Positions 46,353 through 55,064 of a DNA stretch of 64,000 bases are shown here, piece by piece. How positions within the stretch are numbered: position 1 is the first letter of the stretch; the number at the start of each line of letters is the position of its first letter. Source of the DNA: a virus; IMG/VR virus record IMGVR_UViG_3300023184_004051, positions 1-64,000 of that record. One strand, written 5' to 3'. The position numbers and the translations under genes are program-made. The notes below the pieces were generated by a model that saw only the letters and a list, made by a program, of their open reading frames with translations, made no database searches and was not told where the DNA came from.

Positions 46353-47562
46353 CGACGCAGCAAAGCCGTTCACCAAGCACAATGTTCCAAAAGGCAACGA
46401 GCCGGGTATCAAGTGGGATGGTGAAAAGGGCTTTATTGACAGTCCGGCCCTCCCCGATGAACCCGACCAAGCCTTATGGGAAACCATCATTGCCGATTGG
46501 GGACTTTCACCTGAAAAGACGGAAATCGTTGACGGGTCAGTTCACATTCGTGCGTGGGATGCCGCTATTGGCGGTGGTGAAACACAAAGGATGCGCTACT
46601 ACCGAGCGTCTATCCGCAAACGACAAGAGGATGGCTTCCTTTCTGATGAGGTGAAGCGTCTATTCGCTCACATCCAAAACCGCAAGCCAACCAAGCGTAG
46701 TGAAAACGATGTGGACTACGGCAATCAAGCCTTACTTCTTTTGGCGAGCGATTGGCAGTTGGGCAAGGGCGAAGGTGGCGGGCCGGAAGCGGCCATTGAG
46801 CGCATCTGTTCAGCACAAGACAAGTTCATCGAAAAGGTGCGGTTCCTCCGCAAGATGGGTCGTGGGCCTTCGGTGATTTATGTCGTCGGAATGGGCGACT
46901 TGGTGGAAAACTGCGACAACCACTACGCAATGCAACGCTTCACCGTTCGTTTGGACAGGCGAGAGCAAAAAGATGCAGTCATCTTTCTCCTTGACCGCCT
47001 CATTGAGTTGTTGGTGAAAAACTTTCCTGATTTGGAAATCGTGATGGCCGCAGTTCCGGGTAATCACGGCGAGAACAGGTCTAACGGCAAAGCGTTCACC
47101 TCTTGGACTGACAATGACGATTTGGATGCGGTGGCAATGACCTACCGTGCTTTCACTAAAAACCCCGAGCGATACGGCAAAGTCTCAATGCCACAGTTTG
47201 ATGGACTCATCCAAGAGGATATGACTATCACACTGAACATCTGTGGTGTAAATGTGGGTTTTGCACACGGACATCAGTTCCGCAACGGCACAAACGCCTC
47301 GGCCAAAGCGGAGGGGTGGTGGAAAGGTCAAGTAATGGGCGAGCAACCTATTGCTGCCGCCAAACTCTTGTTCGCCGGACACCTTCACCACGCAGTCGTT
47401 TCTGAAGCCACAGGTCGCACCTTTTTCCAATGCCCTGCGATGGATGGCGGTTCAGCGTGGTTCACAAGCACTTCGGGCGCATCATCGCCTGCTGGAATGT
47501 TGACCGTTGGCGTTGGAACGGGATACGAACGCAACGGTTGGGGTGATTACGAAATCCTATGA
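46342..47562 (+). CDS. Metallophosphoesterase (nuclease-like) domain protein
   Basis: A 406-residue protein with a C-terminal calcineurin-like phosphoesterase domain: LLLLASDWQLGKG (about 130), VVGMGDLVENCDNH (about 180), AAVPGNHGENRSN (about 235), VNVGFAHGHQFR (about 305) and LFAGHLHHAV (about 350). The N-terminal 100 residues are unknown. The long form and DNA-modification context suggest a Mre11/SbcD-like or 2',3'-cyclic phosphodiesterase activity, but substrate is not readable. GTG 46342 with AGGGGG upstream. Confidence 0.8.
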   Translation: MALDDAAKPFTKHNVPKGNEPGIKWDGEKGFIDSPALPDEPDQALWETIIADWGLSPEKTEIVDGSVHIRAWDAAIGGGETQRMRYYRASIRKRQEDGFLSDEVKRLFAHIQNRKPTKRSENDVDYGNQALLLLASDWQLGKGEGGGPEAAIERICSAQDKFIEKVRFLRKMGRGPSVIYVVGMGDLVENCDNHYAMQRFTVRLDRREQKDAVIFLLDRLIELLVKNFPDLEIVMAAVPGNHGENRSNGKAFTSWTDNDDLDAVAMTYRAFTKNPERYGKVSMPQFDGLIQEDMTITLNICGVNVGFAHGHQFRNGTNASAKAEGWWKGQVMGEQPIAAAKLLFAGHLHHAVVSEATGRTFFQCPAMDGGSAWFTSTSGASSPAGMLTVGVGTGYERNGWGDYEIL

Positions 47563-47933
47563 CAAACAAGTTCTACATTGCCGGCCCGATGAGGGGTCTG
47601 CCGCAAAACAACAGCGCAGCATTTGAGGAAGCCACCAAACGGCTCCGAGAGGCTGGCTACGAGGTTTTTTCACCATCTGAGGGAGATGACGCACCCGCAA
47701 CGGATGAAACCTTTACAAACGCAATGAAGGCCCTCCTGCCGGAACTACTGAAATGTGATGCGGTAGCCGTGTTGCCGGGTTGGGGTCGAAGCGAAGGTGC
47801 GAAGTTGGAAGTGTTGGTTGCAGTCAGCACCGGCAAGCCCATCTACTCCTATCATCAGCACCGCCCTCAGTATTTGGAACTGATGCCCACCGTCAAAATC
47901 ATTACCCGTGCCGAGGCATTGGCGAATGGCTAA
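47559..47933 (+). CDS. DUF4406-type nucleoside deoxyribosyltransferase-like protein
   Basis: A 124-residue protein matching the DUF4406 pattern: FYIAGPMRGLPQNNSAAFEEATKRLREAGYEVFSPSE and AVAVLPGWGRSEGAKLEVLVAVSTGKPIYSY. This family has the nucleoside 2-deoxyribosyltransferase fold and is common in phages, possibly in nucleotide salvage or base modification. It overlaps the phosphoesterase gene by 4 bases (ATGA) and is followed by DUF1003 and Nmad1-like genes. Confidence 0.85.
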   Translation: MTNKFYIAGPMRGLPQNNSAAFEEATKRLREAGYEVFSPSEGDDAPATDETFTNAMKALLPELLKCDAVAVLPGWGRSEGAKLEVLVAVSTGKPIYSYHQHRPQYLELMPTVKIITRAEALANG

Positions 47934-48381
47934 TCACCATTGGACTGACGGAACTGACACAGGCTGGGATATTTCACCTTGGGAACTACTCCCCGGCGTT
48001 CGCACAGGCGAGGAACTGTCTCGTGGTGAAAGAGCCGCAGACATTGTTCGCAACAAGATGGGTTCGTGGGGCTTTGTTTTCACCTTCACGACCTTTATGT
48101 TCATCTGGGCAAGTGTCAATGTTGTGGTGTTCGCCAATCGGGGCTGGGACCCGTATCCGTTCATCCTGCTGAACCTGATGCTTTCGGCTCTCGCCGGACT
48201 CCAAGGGTCAATCCTTCTCATCGCAGCGAAGCGGGCTGATGCCGTTGCCGCAGAACAAGCCCTCTCGCACCTCACGATTTCCAAAGCAAGTAGCGAAATC
48301 ATCAAGGAACTGCGTAGTGAAATCCGAGCGGTCAAGACATTGGCCGAGCAAATCCAACACCACATCAAGGAGGGCAAATGA
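47926..48381 (+). CDS. DUF1003 membrane protein
   Basis: A 151-residue protein with two hydrophobic helices. WGFVFTFTTFMFIWASVNVVVF, then WDPYPFILLNLMLSALAGLQGSILLIAAKR, matches the DUF1003 membrane family. The C-terminus is a charged coiled coil (SSEIIKELRSEIRAVKTLAEQI). Its role in phage is unknown, possibly superinfection exclusion or membrane remodelling. ATG 47926 overlaps the previous stop. A TAGTGAAA word is read as Ser-Glu-Ile. Confidence 0.85.
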   Translation: MANHHWTDGTDTGWDISPWELLPGVRTGEELSRGERAADIVRNKMGSWGFVFTFTTFMFIWASVNVVVFANRGWDPYPFILLNLMLSALAGLQGSILLIAAKRADAVAAEQALSHLTISKASSEIIKELRSEIRAVKTLAEQIQHHIKEGK

Positions 48382-48872
48382 GCAAGAGTTATGAGGAAAT
48401 CAACGAGTTCCTTGCCGAACAGGAACGGCTTATCACCTCAGCCAATGCCCCCAAGAACCGACTTGTCATAGATGGTCGTCGGATTGTTCGTGCGGGTTCA
48501 GGTCGTCGTGCGGTTTTCACCTTTGCCGAGTTCCCTGAAGGCGGCGACCCCCGTTTCCGTGCCGTTCTTGCTGAAATGTTGCGTATCCACATTTCCAAAT
48601 CAAGCGATTATGGGACTGGCGCTGACCTTTACGCCAACTATCGGTCTGCTGAAGCCATCGGTATTCCGGCGTGGAAGTCGTGTTTCGTTCGTGCTTTGGA
48701 AAAGGTGCAGCGTTTGACGAACGCGGCTGGTGGAAAAAAACTCAACCACGAGGGCATCTCGGACAGTTTCCTTGACCTCGCCAACCACATTGTCATCAGC
48801 AAAGTTCTGTATGACGAAACCCAAGCCAAGAGTGGCGTTTGCGGCAACACTGATTGCGACTGTTCCTGCTGA
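48378..48872 (+). CDS. Nmad1/DUF1599-like nucleotide-modification protein
   Basis: A 164-residue protein. RIHISKSSDYGTGADLYANYR, IPAWKSCFVRALEKVQRL, and HEGISDSFLDLANHIVISKVLYDE match the DUF1599/Nmad1 pattern, a domain found near thymidylate-synthase-like and base-modification genes. The C-terminus ends CGNTDCDCSC, a Cys-rich tail. It suggests phage-controlled nucleotide or base-modification chemistry. It overlaps the DUF1003 stop by 4 bases (ATGA). Confidence 0.75.
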   Translation: MSKSYEEINEFLAEQERLITSANAPKNRLVIDGRRIVRAGSGRRAVFTFAEFPEGGDPRFRAVLAEMLRIHISKSSDYGTGADLYANYRSAEAIGIPAWKSCFVRALEKVQRLTNAAGGKKLNHEGISDSFLDLANHIVISKVLYDETQAKSGVCGNTDCDCSC

Positions 48873-48939
48873 AAAGGCAAGATTTTCCAAACCTTGTGGC
48901 AGACTAGGTGTGTCCGACCAACCCTTCTAGGAGACAAAA

Positions 48940-49614
48940 GTGGCGCAGATTTTCCCCAACGATGGCTTGAACTACCTTTTCACTCAGTTGAGTATGGGTG
49001 GAACGAACGCATCTGCCGTCAGCGCCACCTACTACGCCGGTTTGCTTTCTGGTGGAACCACTACGACTGTTCCCGCCGCTACCGCAGTTCTCGGAACGCT
49101 CGGTGGAACTTTCGTTGAAACGACTGGCTCGGGCTACGCTCGCCAAACGGTGCAGTTCAGCACCATCGCTACCTCTAACACGGCAGTTCTCTCCGGTGCG
49201 ACCATCTCCGCCGGTGGTGGAAACGGCTCTTGGGTCGTGACTGTCGCTTCTAACACTAATGTTCGTGCCGGTATGACCGCAACCCTTACGGGCGGCTCGG
49301 GAACGGAAACCAAAATCGTGACGAACACCATCGGCTCAACGCAAATCGTGTTGTCCTCGGCTATCGCTTCGGGAACGCAGACTGCGATTTCAGTAGGCGA
49401 CCTCTACGCAGGTCGTAAGGTTTATCCGGGTTCAGCAATCTCTTTTGGGCCAGCAACGGGAACTTGGACAGCCGCAACGGGATACTTCATTGCGACCACC
49501 TCAGATAACTCGGGTAAGTTGTTATATGTGAGCAACTTTGCTGATGCCACTTCGCCAACCCTCGGTGCGAACGACACTCTGACGGTCACCCCAACTATCC
49601 TGTTGAGCAACTAG
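48940..49614 (+). CDS. Beta-rich virion protein (224 aa)
   Basis: A 224-residue Gly/Ser/Thr-rich protein. The middle (TISAGGGNGSWVVTVASNTNVRAGMTATLTGGSG) matches a beta-sandwich insertion also present in the tail-tube protein at 55647. It is probably a minor tail or decoration protein. GTG 48940 with AGGAG upstream. It starts the tail-protein cluster after the metabolic genes. Confidence 0.6.
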   Translation: MAQIFPNDGLNYLFTQLSMGGTNASAVSATYYAGLLSGGTTTTVPAATAVLGTLGGTFVETTGSGYARQTVQFSTIATSNTAVLSGATISAGGGNGSWVVTVASNTNVRAGMTATLTGGSGTETKIVTNTIGSTQIVLSSAIASGTQTAISVGDLYAGRKVYPGSAISFGPATGTWTAATGYFIATTSDNSGKLLYVSNFADATSPTLGANDTLTVTPTILLSN

Positions 49615-49630
49615 TCGGGGAAGCCCGACA

Positions 49631-52600
49631 ATGGCTACCCTTGTCAGCGCCTTTGGGTCCGCTAGTAGTGCGGCACTAACGGCTAGCGCCGCTTTCACTG
49701 TCCCCTATACCAACCTTCTAAGCGTTGCCCCTGCTGCGGGTGATTATGTGTTCGTTGCCCTTTGGCTGACTCGTAATGCCGCCGCCACGCAAGCACAGTC
49801 ATCAAACGGCACTTACGCCTCGGTAGCGTGTGGCTCGGTCTACCTGACCTGTATGGAGAACACCTCGGTTCCGACCAACCTCTCGGCAACCTCAACGACG
49901 CTATTTCACCAATATGGCGTTCCGGGCAACCTTTCCGCCAATGCCGTGAACCTTGCTGTTTTTGGAGCGCCTTACACGGCAGGTATGGCACGAGGCATCA
50001 CCGTCACAGGGTTCAACGCCGGTGCTGCTACCGCAGTCCTTCTCTGCACCGCTATGGCAGTTCAGGGCATCTACACGCCCCCAACAAACCCTCGGACAAC
50101 GTGGTGTAAAACCATTGAGAACGGTGGAGTGGTTGACACGACATCGGGTTCCGGTTTGGCTTGGGCGAGCAATGGCGTGACCCCAAGTATCACCGCATTT
50201 GGAAGCACGAAGGTCAATAACAGCAACTTGACTTCCGCCATCGTTGATGATGTTGTAGCCGGTGCGGTGACGGGCATCTTGAACCTTGGCTCTGCTGGCT
50301 ACCAGACCACAGATTTTTCCACTAGGTATTCCAATCAAGAAGGTCTTTTTATTGGGAACCTAGATGTCATTGGCTTTGGCGGCAATGGTGGCTCAGCAAA
50401 CGTCATCGTCACAAACTCCAACAACCCCGTTCCGCCGGCCCTTTCAGGTGGCCCTAGCACTTGGACTGGCAAATACCTTGGGATTGGACAAGCGATATCG
50501 GGTGCGGATATTCCACAAGACACTTACATCACAGGCTTCAGTTATGACCCGAACTACTTGGGCTTTTTAGGCCCCACTTGGTTCGTCAACACCAATAATC
50601 TCGTCACCCCCTCCGGTCAGTTCTGGGCGGGTGCTGAACAGCCTGTCCTTGTCGTGATGTTCACCAACAACTCAACGACTACGGCTGCTACAACTTCGGT
50701 TGGAAACACCGGAGGAACCGTCAACAACGGTCTGACCTACCTTGACCCCCAAGGGTCAACGATGTATTTCACCTCATTTGGGTCGGCATCGGGAACTGTG
50801 GGAACGGGAACAAACACCTCGTTGCCAACTGCGGGCAGGGTGGTTGTGCCGACTTATGGTGGAAACACCACTCTTTCGTGGACTTCCAAACCGTCTAGCA
50901 CCTCCCTTGCGGGTTGCACCGCTCCATCATCACCACTTGATAAAGACCTCTATCAGTTGTGGATGGACAATGTGCAAACCGGCTCGCAGTTTTGGGACTG
51001 CACCCCCGTCGTGACGAATAGTGGAAACGCAACCTCTCCTGCTAGCGCCCCTCCGGGCATTGAGACAGTCAAGACAGTTCTTGCTACAACCACAACGGGT
51101 TTCCAAACCGGAACTTTGGTGATGGCGTATGGGGCGAACCGTTCAGGAATAAGTCCGGTATCCCTTTTCGGACACCTTCGGCACGGCTCGGTATCATCAA
51201 CCAACTTTGGATTTGGAGCGGCTTTTTCCTTCAAGCCCAACAAGTCATCCATCATTGGCACAGTGGGCGAAGTGGTGGAAACAAGAACAACTCCCGGCTC
51301 TGGCGTGTCTCGTGGGGCTATCCGCTCATCGGAAGTCATTGAGTTGGACACAGGTGAAAGTAGCGGCGCTGCTCGCACTTTGCCAAAAACCTCGGAACCA
51401 TCACTATTGGCAAAAGGTGAAATCCAAAACTCAAAACAGAGCAATGTGGCATCTCAGGTCAATGAAGTGCTTTCAGCACAAGACAAGCGTGGCACAAATA
51501 TTGGCGAGAAGGGCGCTGCAACTTATGGAACATTGTTCCAAGAAGTTGTTAGAGCCGTGTTATTCAGCAAATCTAATACGGTCACGGAACTGCTTGACAC
51601 GCAAAGCGTGAGAGCGCAAACGGCATATCGCCTGAGCGCCGTTAGTGAAATCTTGTCCTCAACCAGCCAGAAAACCCTGCTGCTCAACACCCTCACCAAA
51701 GCCGTCACATTTGCTCGCGGTGGGTATGTTCCAAAACTGAACAGCATCACCGGACTCGGCATCTTGGGTCAAGAAGCATTGGGCTATGGCAACTTCTACC
51801 CGACGAACAACTGGTACAACACCACTCTCGCCAAGAACTTCACGAAAACCTATGTCGAGGCGGGGGCGGTTTATCTGCTTTCCACTACCGAAAACACGAA
51901 GGCTACGATACGAAATGTCATATCAAGCGTTGCTGATGTTCCAACCTCAGCCAGCCAGCGAGCAGTCACAATCCCACGCTCTGCTGCGGTTGCTGAAGCG
52001 CCGACAACCACATCTCAACGGTCTACCATCCGTTCCTTTGTCGCCGCCGTTGCTGAAATCTTGTCAGGAGAGAACACACGCAGCGTCAACAAGGGCAAAG
52101 TAAGCGAGGTCAACCTCACTCCAAGTGGTGAAAACCAACGACAAGTGGCGGGCAATGTCGTCGGCTCGGTTGCTGAAGCCCCCAAGAGCGCAAACGGAAC
52201 TTCCAAAACTCTCGCTCGCATCACCACTGTTGTTGAAGCACTCAACACGGTGGCAACCAAAGTCCTCGTCATAAATCGTGCCTCTGAAGTTGCTGAAAAG
52301 CCATCAGAAAGCAATACGAAGTCATCGGCATTTACTCGGTCAAGCCAAGTCTCGGAACGACCCACAACCACATCGCAGCGTTCAGCAAGTCATTCATTTG
52401 CCACAACTGCCAACCTGTTGCTATCAGCAACCGTCACTCGTTCTGTTGGCGTGGCGAGGGCAAGTTCGGTTTACAAGGCGATTTACACCACCGCCTTTGC
52501 CATTCTCATCAAACTGACAAGCGGGTTCGTTGCGACCTTCACGGAATACCCAAAGACTGAGGGTTTCACCGAATATCCAAAGACGGAAACGATGATGGAT

Positions 52601-52684
52601 GCCACAAATGCCGTTTTCACTACCTCAAATACGGCAATCGGTTTTCAGGATGATGGGGTAGCCTCTTACACGGAAGGACAATAA
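49631..52684 (+). CDS. Large tail/adhesin protein with C-terminal short repeats (1017 aa)
   Basis: A 1017-residue beta-rich protein. Residues 1-530 are Gly/Thr/Ser/Asn-rich and resemble fibre or baseplate shafts. Residues about 540-950 contain a run of degenerate units of about 20-25 residues in which a V-x-E core alternates with a Ser/Thr/Gln-Arg stretch (SVADVPTSASQRAVT, AVAEAPTTTSQRST, QVSERPTTTSQRSA). These read like stacked solenoid or helix repeats of a long fibre. It probably contacts the host. Two repeated C-terminal YPKTEGFTEYPKTE copies occur near the end. Confidence 0.6.
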   Translation: MATLVSAFGSASSAALTASAAFTVPYTNLLSVAPAAGDYVFVALWLTRNAAATQAQSSNGTYASVACGSVYLTCMENTSVPTNLSATSTTLFHQYGVPGNLSANAVNLAVFGAPYTAGMARGITVTGFNAGAATAVLLCTAMAVQGIYTPPTNPRTTWCKTIENGGVVDTTSGSGLAWASNGVTPSITAFGSTKVNNSNLTSAIVDDVVAGAVTGILNLGSAGYQTTDFSTRYSNQEGLFIGNLDVIGFGGNGGSANVIVTNSNNPVPPALSGGPSTWTGKYLGIGQAISGADIPQDTYITGFSYDPNYLGFLGPTWFVNTNNLVTPSGQFWAGAEQPVLVVMFTNNSTTTAATTSVGNTGGTVNNGLTYLDPQGSTMYFTSFGSASGTVGTGTNTSLPTAGRVVVPTYGGNTTLSWTSKPSSTSLAGCTAPSSPLDKDLYQLWMDNVQTGSQFWDCTPVVTNSGNATSPASAPPGIETVKTVLATTTTGFQTGTLVMAYGANRSGISPVSLFGHLRHGSVSSTNFGFGAAFSFKPNKSSIIGTVGEVVETRTTPGSGVSRGAIRSSEVIELDTGESSGAARTLPKTSEPSLLAKGEIQNSKQSNVASQVNEVLSAQDKRGTNIGEKGAATYGTLFQEVVRAVLFSKSNTVTELLDTQSVRAQTAYRLSAVSEILSSTSQKTLLLNTLTKAVTFARGGYVPKLNSITGLGILGQEALGYGNFYPTNNWYNTTLAKNFTKTYVEAGAVYLLSTTENTKATIRNVISSVADVPTSASQRAVTIPRSAAVAEAPTTTSQRSTIRSFVAAVAEILSGENTRSVNKGKVSEVNLTPSGENQRQVAGNVVGSVAEAPKSANGTSKTLARITTVVEALNTVATKVLVINRASEVAEKPSESNTKSSAFTRSSQVSERPTTTSQRSASHSFATTANLLLSATVTRSVGVARASSVYKAIYTTAFAILIKLTSGFVATFTEYPKTEGFTEYPKTETMMDATNAVFTTSNTAIGFQDDGVASYTEGQ
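51256..52490 (+). repeat. Degenerate protein repeat array (about 20-25 aa units)
   Basis: The encoded protein has repeated V-x-E cores about every 20-25 residues (GEVVET, SEVIEL, SQVNEV, AVSEI, SVADV, AVAEA, AVAEI, SVAEA, EVAEK, QVSER). The nearest matches are AVAEAPTTTSQRS and QVSERPTTTSQRS. DNA identity between units is low, so the array is old or under selection. Confidence 0.6.
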
Positions 52685-52685
52685 A

Positions 52686-53027
52686 ATGACCACGGTTGCC
52701 ACTTATCCAACACCAGCATCAAGCCTGCCAGACCTGACATTCGTTTGGACTGATGCAACGCAGACCCTCATCAACTTCGGAGTGGCGGGTTGGTCATACA
52801 GTATGAAAATCAGTCAACCTCCAAATGCCCCCACAATCACCAAGACGACGGGCATTTCTGGCGCTTCAACTTCACCAAACATCACGGTTCAGTGGAGCGT
52901 GAACGAACTTGCAACCCTCACACCGGGTCGTTGGTACTTCCAACTGACCGCCACTTACGGCCCTAGTGGTGGAAAACAACGCATTATGACGGGTTCTATC
53001 GTCATTGACCAAGCGATTATGGCGTAG
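52686..53027 (+). CDS. Small beta-sandwich virion protein (113 aa)
   Basis: A 113-residue protein that starts one base after the large tail protein stop. It has a BppU/Ig-like strand pattern (LTFVWTDATQTLINF, YSMKISQPPNAP, TVQWSVNELATLTPGRWYFQLTATYG). Such proteins act as tail-tip or fibre-adaptor domains. Function inferred from fold and position. Confidence 0.55.
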   Translation: MTTVATYPTPASSLPDLTFVWTDATQTLINFGVAGWSYSMKISQPPNAPTITKTTGISGASTSPNITVQWSVNELATLTPGRWYFQLTATYGPSGGKQRIMTGSIVIDQAIMA

Positions 53028-53031
53028 TGAA

Positions 53032-53526
53032 ATGAGTTGGACTTACTCTGCCGACCCAAGTTCCTCAACGAAAGATGCCGTTCGTTTTCTCATTGGTGAT
53101 ACCGATGAGACAGCCCAGCAGATGACGGATGAGGAAATCTACTTCAACCTCACCGAAGTTGGTGGTGAAATCTATCGTGCCGCTTCCAATACTTGCTACA
53201 ACCTTGCCGCCCGATACACGGGTGAAGCGCAAAGCACGAGCAAGAGCGTTGGTGGGTTGTCTCTAAGCAAGAGCCTTGGCGACAGAGCGCAACGCTATGA
53301 ACGCCTTGCCAAAGACCTGTTGATACGCTCACGCCGTATTTCACCACCCGTTCCAAATGCCGACCCAGATGCCCTCGGTGCGGAACTGTATGTGGGCAAG
53401 TTTGACCGCTACTACGCCACCCCGAACTATTGGCCGTCTAGCAGCGTGACGGGCGTTTCCACCACCTATGGCACAAACTACGAACCCGGTGAGGGAGGCG
53501 TGGCCGGAAGCGGTCAAGAGCCATAA
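53032..53526 (+). CDS. Head-tail connector protein (gp6-like)
   Basis: A 164-residue protein: SSTKDAVRFLIGDTDETAQQMTDEEIYFNLTEVGGEIYRAASNTCYNLAARYTGEA. The DAVRFLIGDTD and DEEI patterns and the helical body match head-tail adaptors of phages. A TAGTGAAA word spans the previous stop and this start. Its C-terminal 60 residues are disordered and Gly/Pro/Ser-rich. Confidence 0.7.
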   Translation: MSWTYSADPSSSTKDAVRFLIGDTDETAQQMTDEEIYFNLTEVGGEIYRAASNTCYNLAARYTGEAQSTSKSVGGLSLSKSLGDRAQRYERLAKDLLIRSRRISPPVPNADPDALGAELYVGKFDRYYATPNYWPSSSVTGVSTTYGTNYEPGEGGVAGSGQEP

Positions 53527-53945
53527 TGCCCATTGAGCCGGAACTCTACGAACTGTTTGGGCAGACCGTCTACTGCGAGAACCCTCTGCCTATCACCACT
53601 TACACAGCGCCCGGTGCAACCAACCCGTCGCCTGTTTTGGATGCGTATGGTCGCCACGTTCTTGCTGATGGAACAACGCCATCAACCTCAGCCGCCGCTT
53701 GGACTTCAGCAATCGCCTACAGATGCCGTTTGGAATACTCCGAGCAAGTCATCACTGATGCTGAAGGCAGAAACCGTGTGAGTAAGGGTCGTGCCTACCT
53801 GATGGGCGTTTTCCCTGAAATCACCACAGAAAGTCGGGTCACGGTTGATGAAGTCCAGCCGGCCCTGCAACATCCTGTCCTCATAAATGTCACCACTGAC
53901 AACGACCAATACGGGCCGCAAAACACGACCCTCCACTTTGAGTAG
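53526..53945 (+). CDS. Head-closure/neck protein
   Basis: A 139-residue beta-rich protein directly overlapping the connector. It begins MPIEPELYELFGQTVYCENPLPITTYTAPGATNP and includes AYRCRLEYSEQVITDAEGRNRVSKGRAYL. The position between connector and gp10-like protein fits a head-closure or stopper protein. Function inferred from gene order. Confidence 0.6.
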   Translation: MPIEPELYELFGQTVYCENPLPITTYTAPGATNPSPVLDAYGRHVLADGTTPSTSAAAWTSAIAYRCRLEYSEQVITDAEGRNRVSKGRAYLMGVFPEITTESRVTVDEVQPALQHPVLINVTTDNDQYGPQNTTLHFE

Positions 53946-53957
53946 GAGAGTAGTGAA

Positions 53958-54344
53958 ATGGATATCACGGTTCAGGTAGACACGAGCAACCTCGTGCTTC
54001 ACCAAAAGTCACAACAAATCAACGAGATGATTGCTCGCAGCGTAAGCGATGTCATCGAGAAGGTCTTTGCTGAAAGCCAAATCCTTGTTCCCGTCAACAC
54101 GGGTGCATTGAAAGCCTCCGGTCAAGTGGTGAAAGAGTCGCCTGAGGAAAATGGGGCGCTCAGTTCCTCCTACATCACTTATGGTGATGCAACCGTTGAT
54201 TACGCTGTGTCAGTTCACGAGGACTTGTCTATGCCTCACGCTGCCCCAACGCAAGCCAAGTACCTAGAAACCCCGTTAGTGAAAAATGTGCCGCTTTTGG
54301 AAAGTCTCATCCGAGCGCGGCTGAAAGTGATTTTGTATTCGTGA
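53958..54344 (+). CDS. Neck/tail-completion protein (HK97 gp10-like)
   Basis: A 128-residue protein. ILVPVNTGALKASGQVVKE, then ITYGDATVDYAVSVHEDLSMPH, then PTQAKYLETPLVKN is the HK97 gp10/minor-tail pattern that bridges head and tail. It starts six bases after TAGGAGAGTAGTGAAATG-type leader; AGGAG is the ribosome site. A TAGTGAAA word overlaps the start and another lies near the end. Confidence 0.75.
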   Translation: MDITVQVDTSNLVLHQKSQQINEMIARSVSDVIEKVFAESQILVPVNTGALKASGQVVKESPEENGALSSSYITYGDATVDYAVSVHEDLSMPHAAPTQAKYLETPLVKNVPLLESLIRARLKVILYS

Positions 54345-54772
54345 CTACCCTCCTAGATGCACTTGGAACCTATCTGCCGACCAGAACTGCCACGCTGCCC
54401 GCCGTTCAGCAGTTGCACTTGGGGTCAAACCTATTCTTGGCTCGCATCCCAGCCGAAGCGCCTGATGCTTGTGTCGTCGTTCAGCAGTATGAGGGTCAGA
54501 ACCCGACCTTCACAATGGGGCCTGTCGTCAGCGAGTTGGAACATCCCCGTATCCAAATCACCGTAAGGGGGATGAGAGAGGACTATCCGGGCGCATACGA
54601 CCTCTCCATTGCCATCCGCAACATCTTGGGTGCAATCACCTCTACGACCTCGCTAAGCGGCATCAGCGTCATCCGTATCGAGCCTTTGGGACTTCCAAAC
54701 CCCATCGGCTACGACCAAGTGGAGCGACCCCGTTTCACTACCAACTTCCAAGCGCATTACAAATCATCGTGA
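54341..54772 (+). CDS. Minor capsid / tail terminator protein
   Basis: A 143-residue protein starting at GTG with a 4-base overlap with the upstream gene. The fold pattern (LLDALGTYLPTRTA, CVVVQQYEGQNPTFTMGPVVSELEHPRIQITVRGMREDYPGAYDLSIAIRNIL) matches minor capsid proteins (PF12691-type) that end the tail tube. It sits in the expected order before the tail-tube genes. Confidence 0.7.
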   Translation: MTTLLDALGTYLPTRTATLPAVQQLHLGSNLFLARIPAEAPDACVVVQQYEGQNPTFTMGPVVSELEHPRIQITVRGMREDYPGAYDLSIAIRNILGAITSTTSLSGISVIRIEPLGLPNPIGYDQVERPRFTTNFQAHYKSS

Positions 54773-55005
54773 ACGAACTTGACCTCGTAATCCAAAGCAT
54801 CAAAGCGGCCAAACAAGCCTGCCTTGCATCAGTTCACGCATTGGAGGCAGTCGAGCGGCTTCTCGGTGCTGATGACATTTCCAAAACTCAGCCAGTCGAG
54901 GCTGCCGAGGCATCCGGTTGTCAGCACAAAGATGCGGCTAAAGTCACCACATCGGAAGGTGTGTTTCTTGTCTGCGGATGTGGCGAACAAAAAGAAATCC
55001 AATAA
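54769..55005 (+). CDS. Small helix plus zinc-ribbon protein (78 aa)
   Basis: A 78-residue protein beginning with an amphipathic helix (LDLVIQSIKAAKQACLASVHALEAVERLL), then a Cys-His-Cys ribbon (GCQHKDAAKVTT...FLVCGCG). GTG overlaps the upstream stop. Function unknown. Confidence 0.5.
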   Translation: MNELDLVIQSIKAAKQACLASVHALEAVERLLGADDISKTQPVEAAEASGCQHKDAAKVTTSEGVFLVCGCGEQKEIQ

Positions 55006-55010
55006 ATGAC

Positions 55011-55058
55011 TTGTCGTGAATACTCAACTGTGCTACACTTCCAAAACCGACTAAGGAG
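55011..55058 (+). promoter_or_regulatory. Promoter plus ACCGACTAAGGAG leader inside the tail region
   Basis: TTGTCG (55011-55016), 17 bases, TACACT (55034-55039) with extended TGC. The repeated ribosome element ACCGACTAAGGAG is at 55046-55058, followed by the ATG at 55065. A TTCCAAAA word (55039-55046) overlaps the +1 area. This early-type promoter sits within the late operon. Confidence 0.7.
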
Positions 55059-55064
55059 TAGCCT

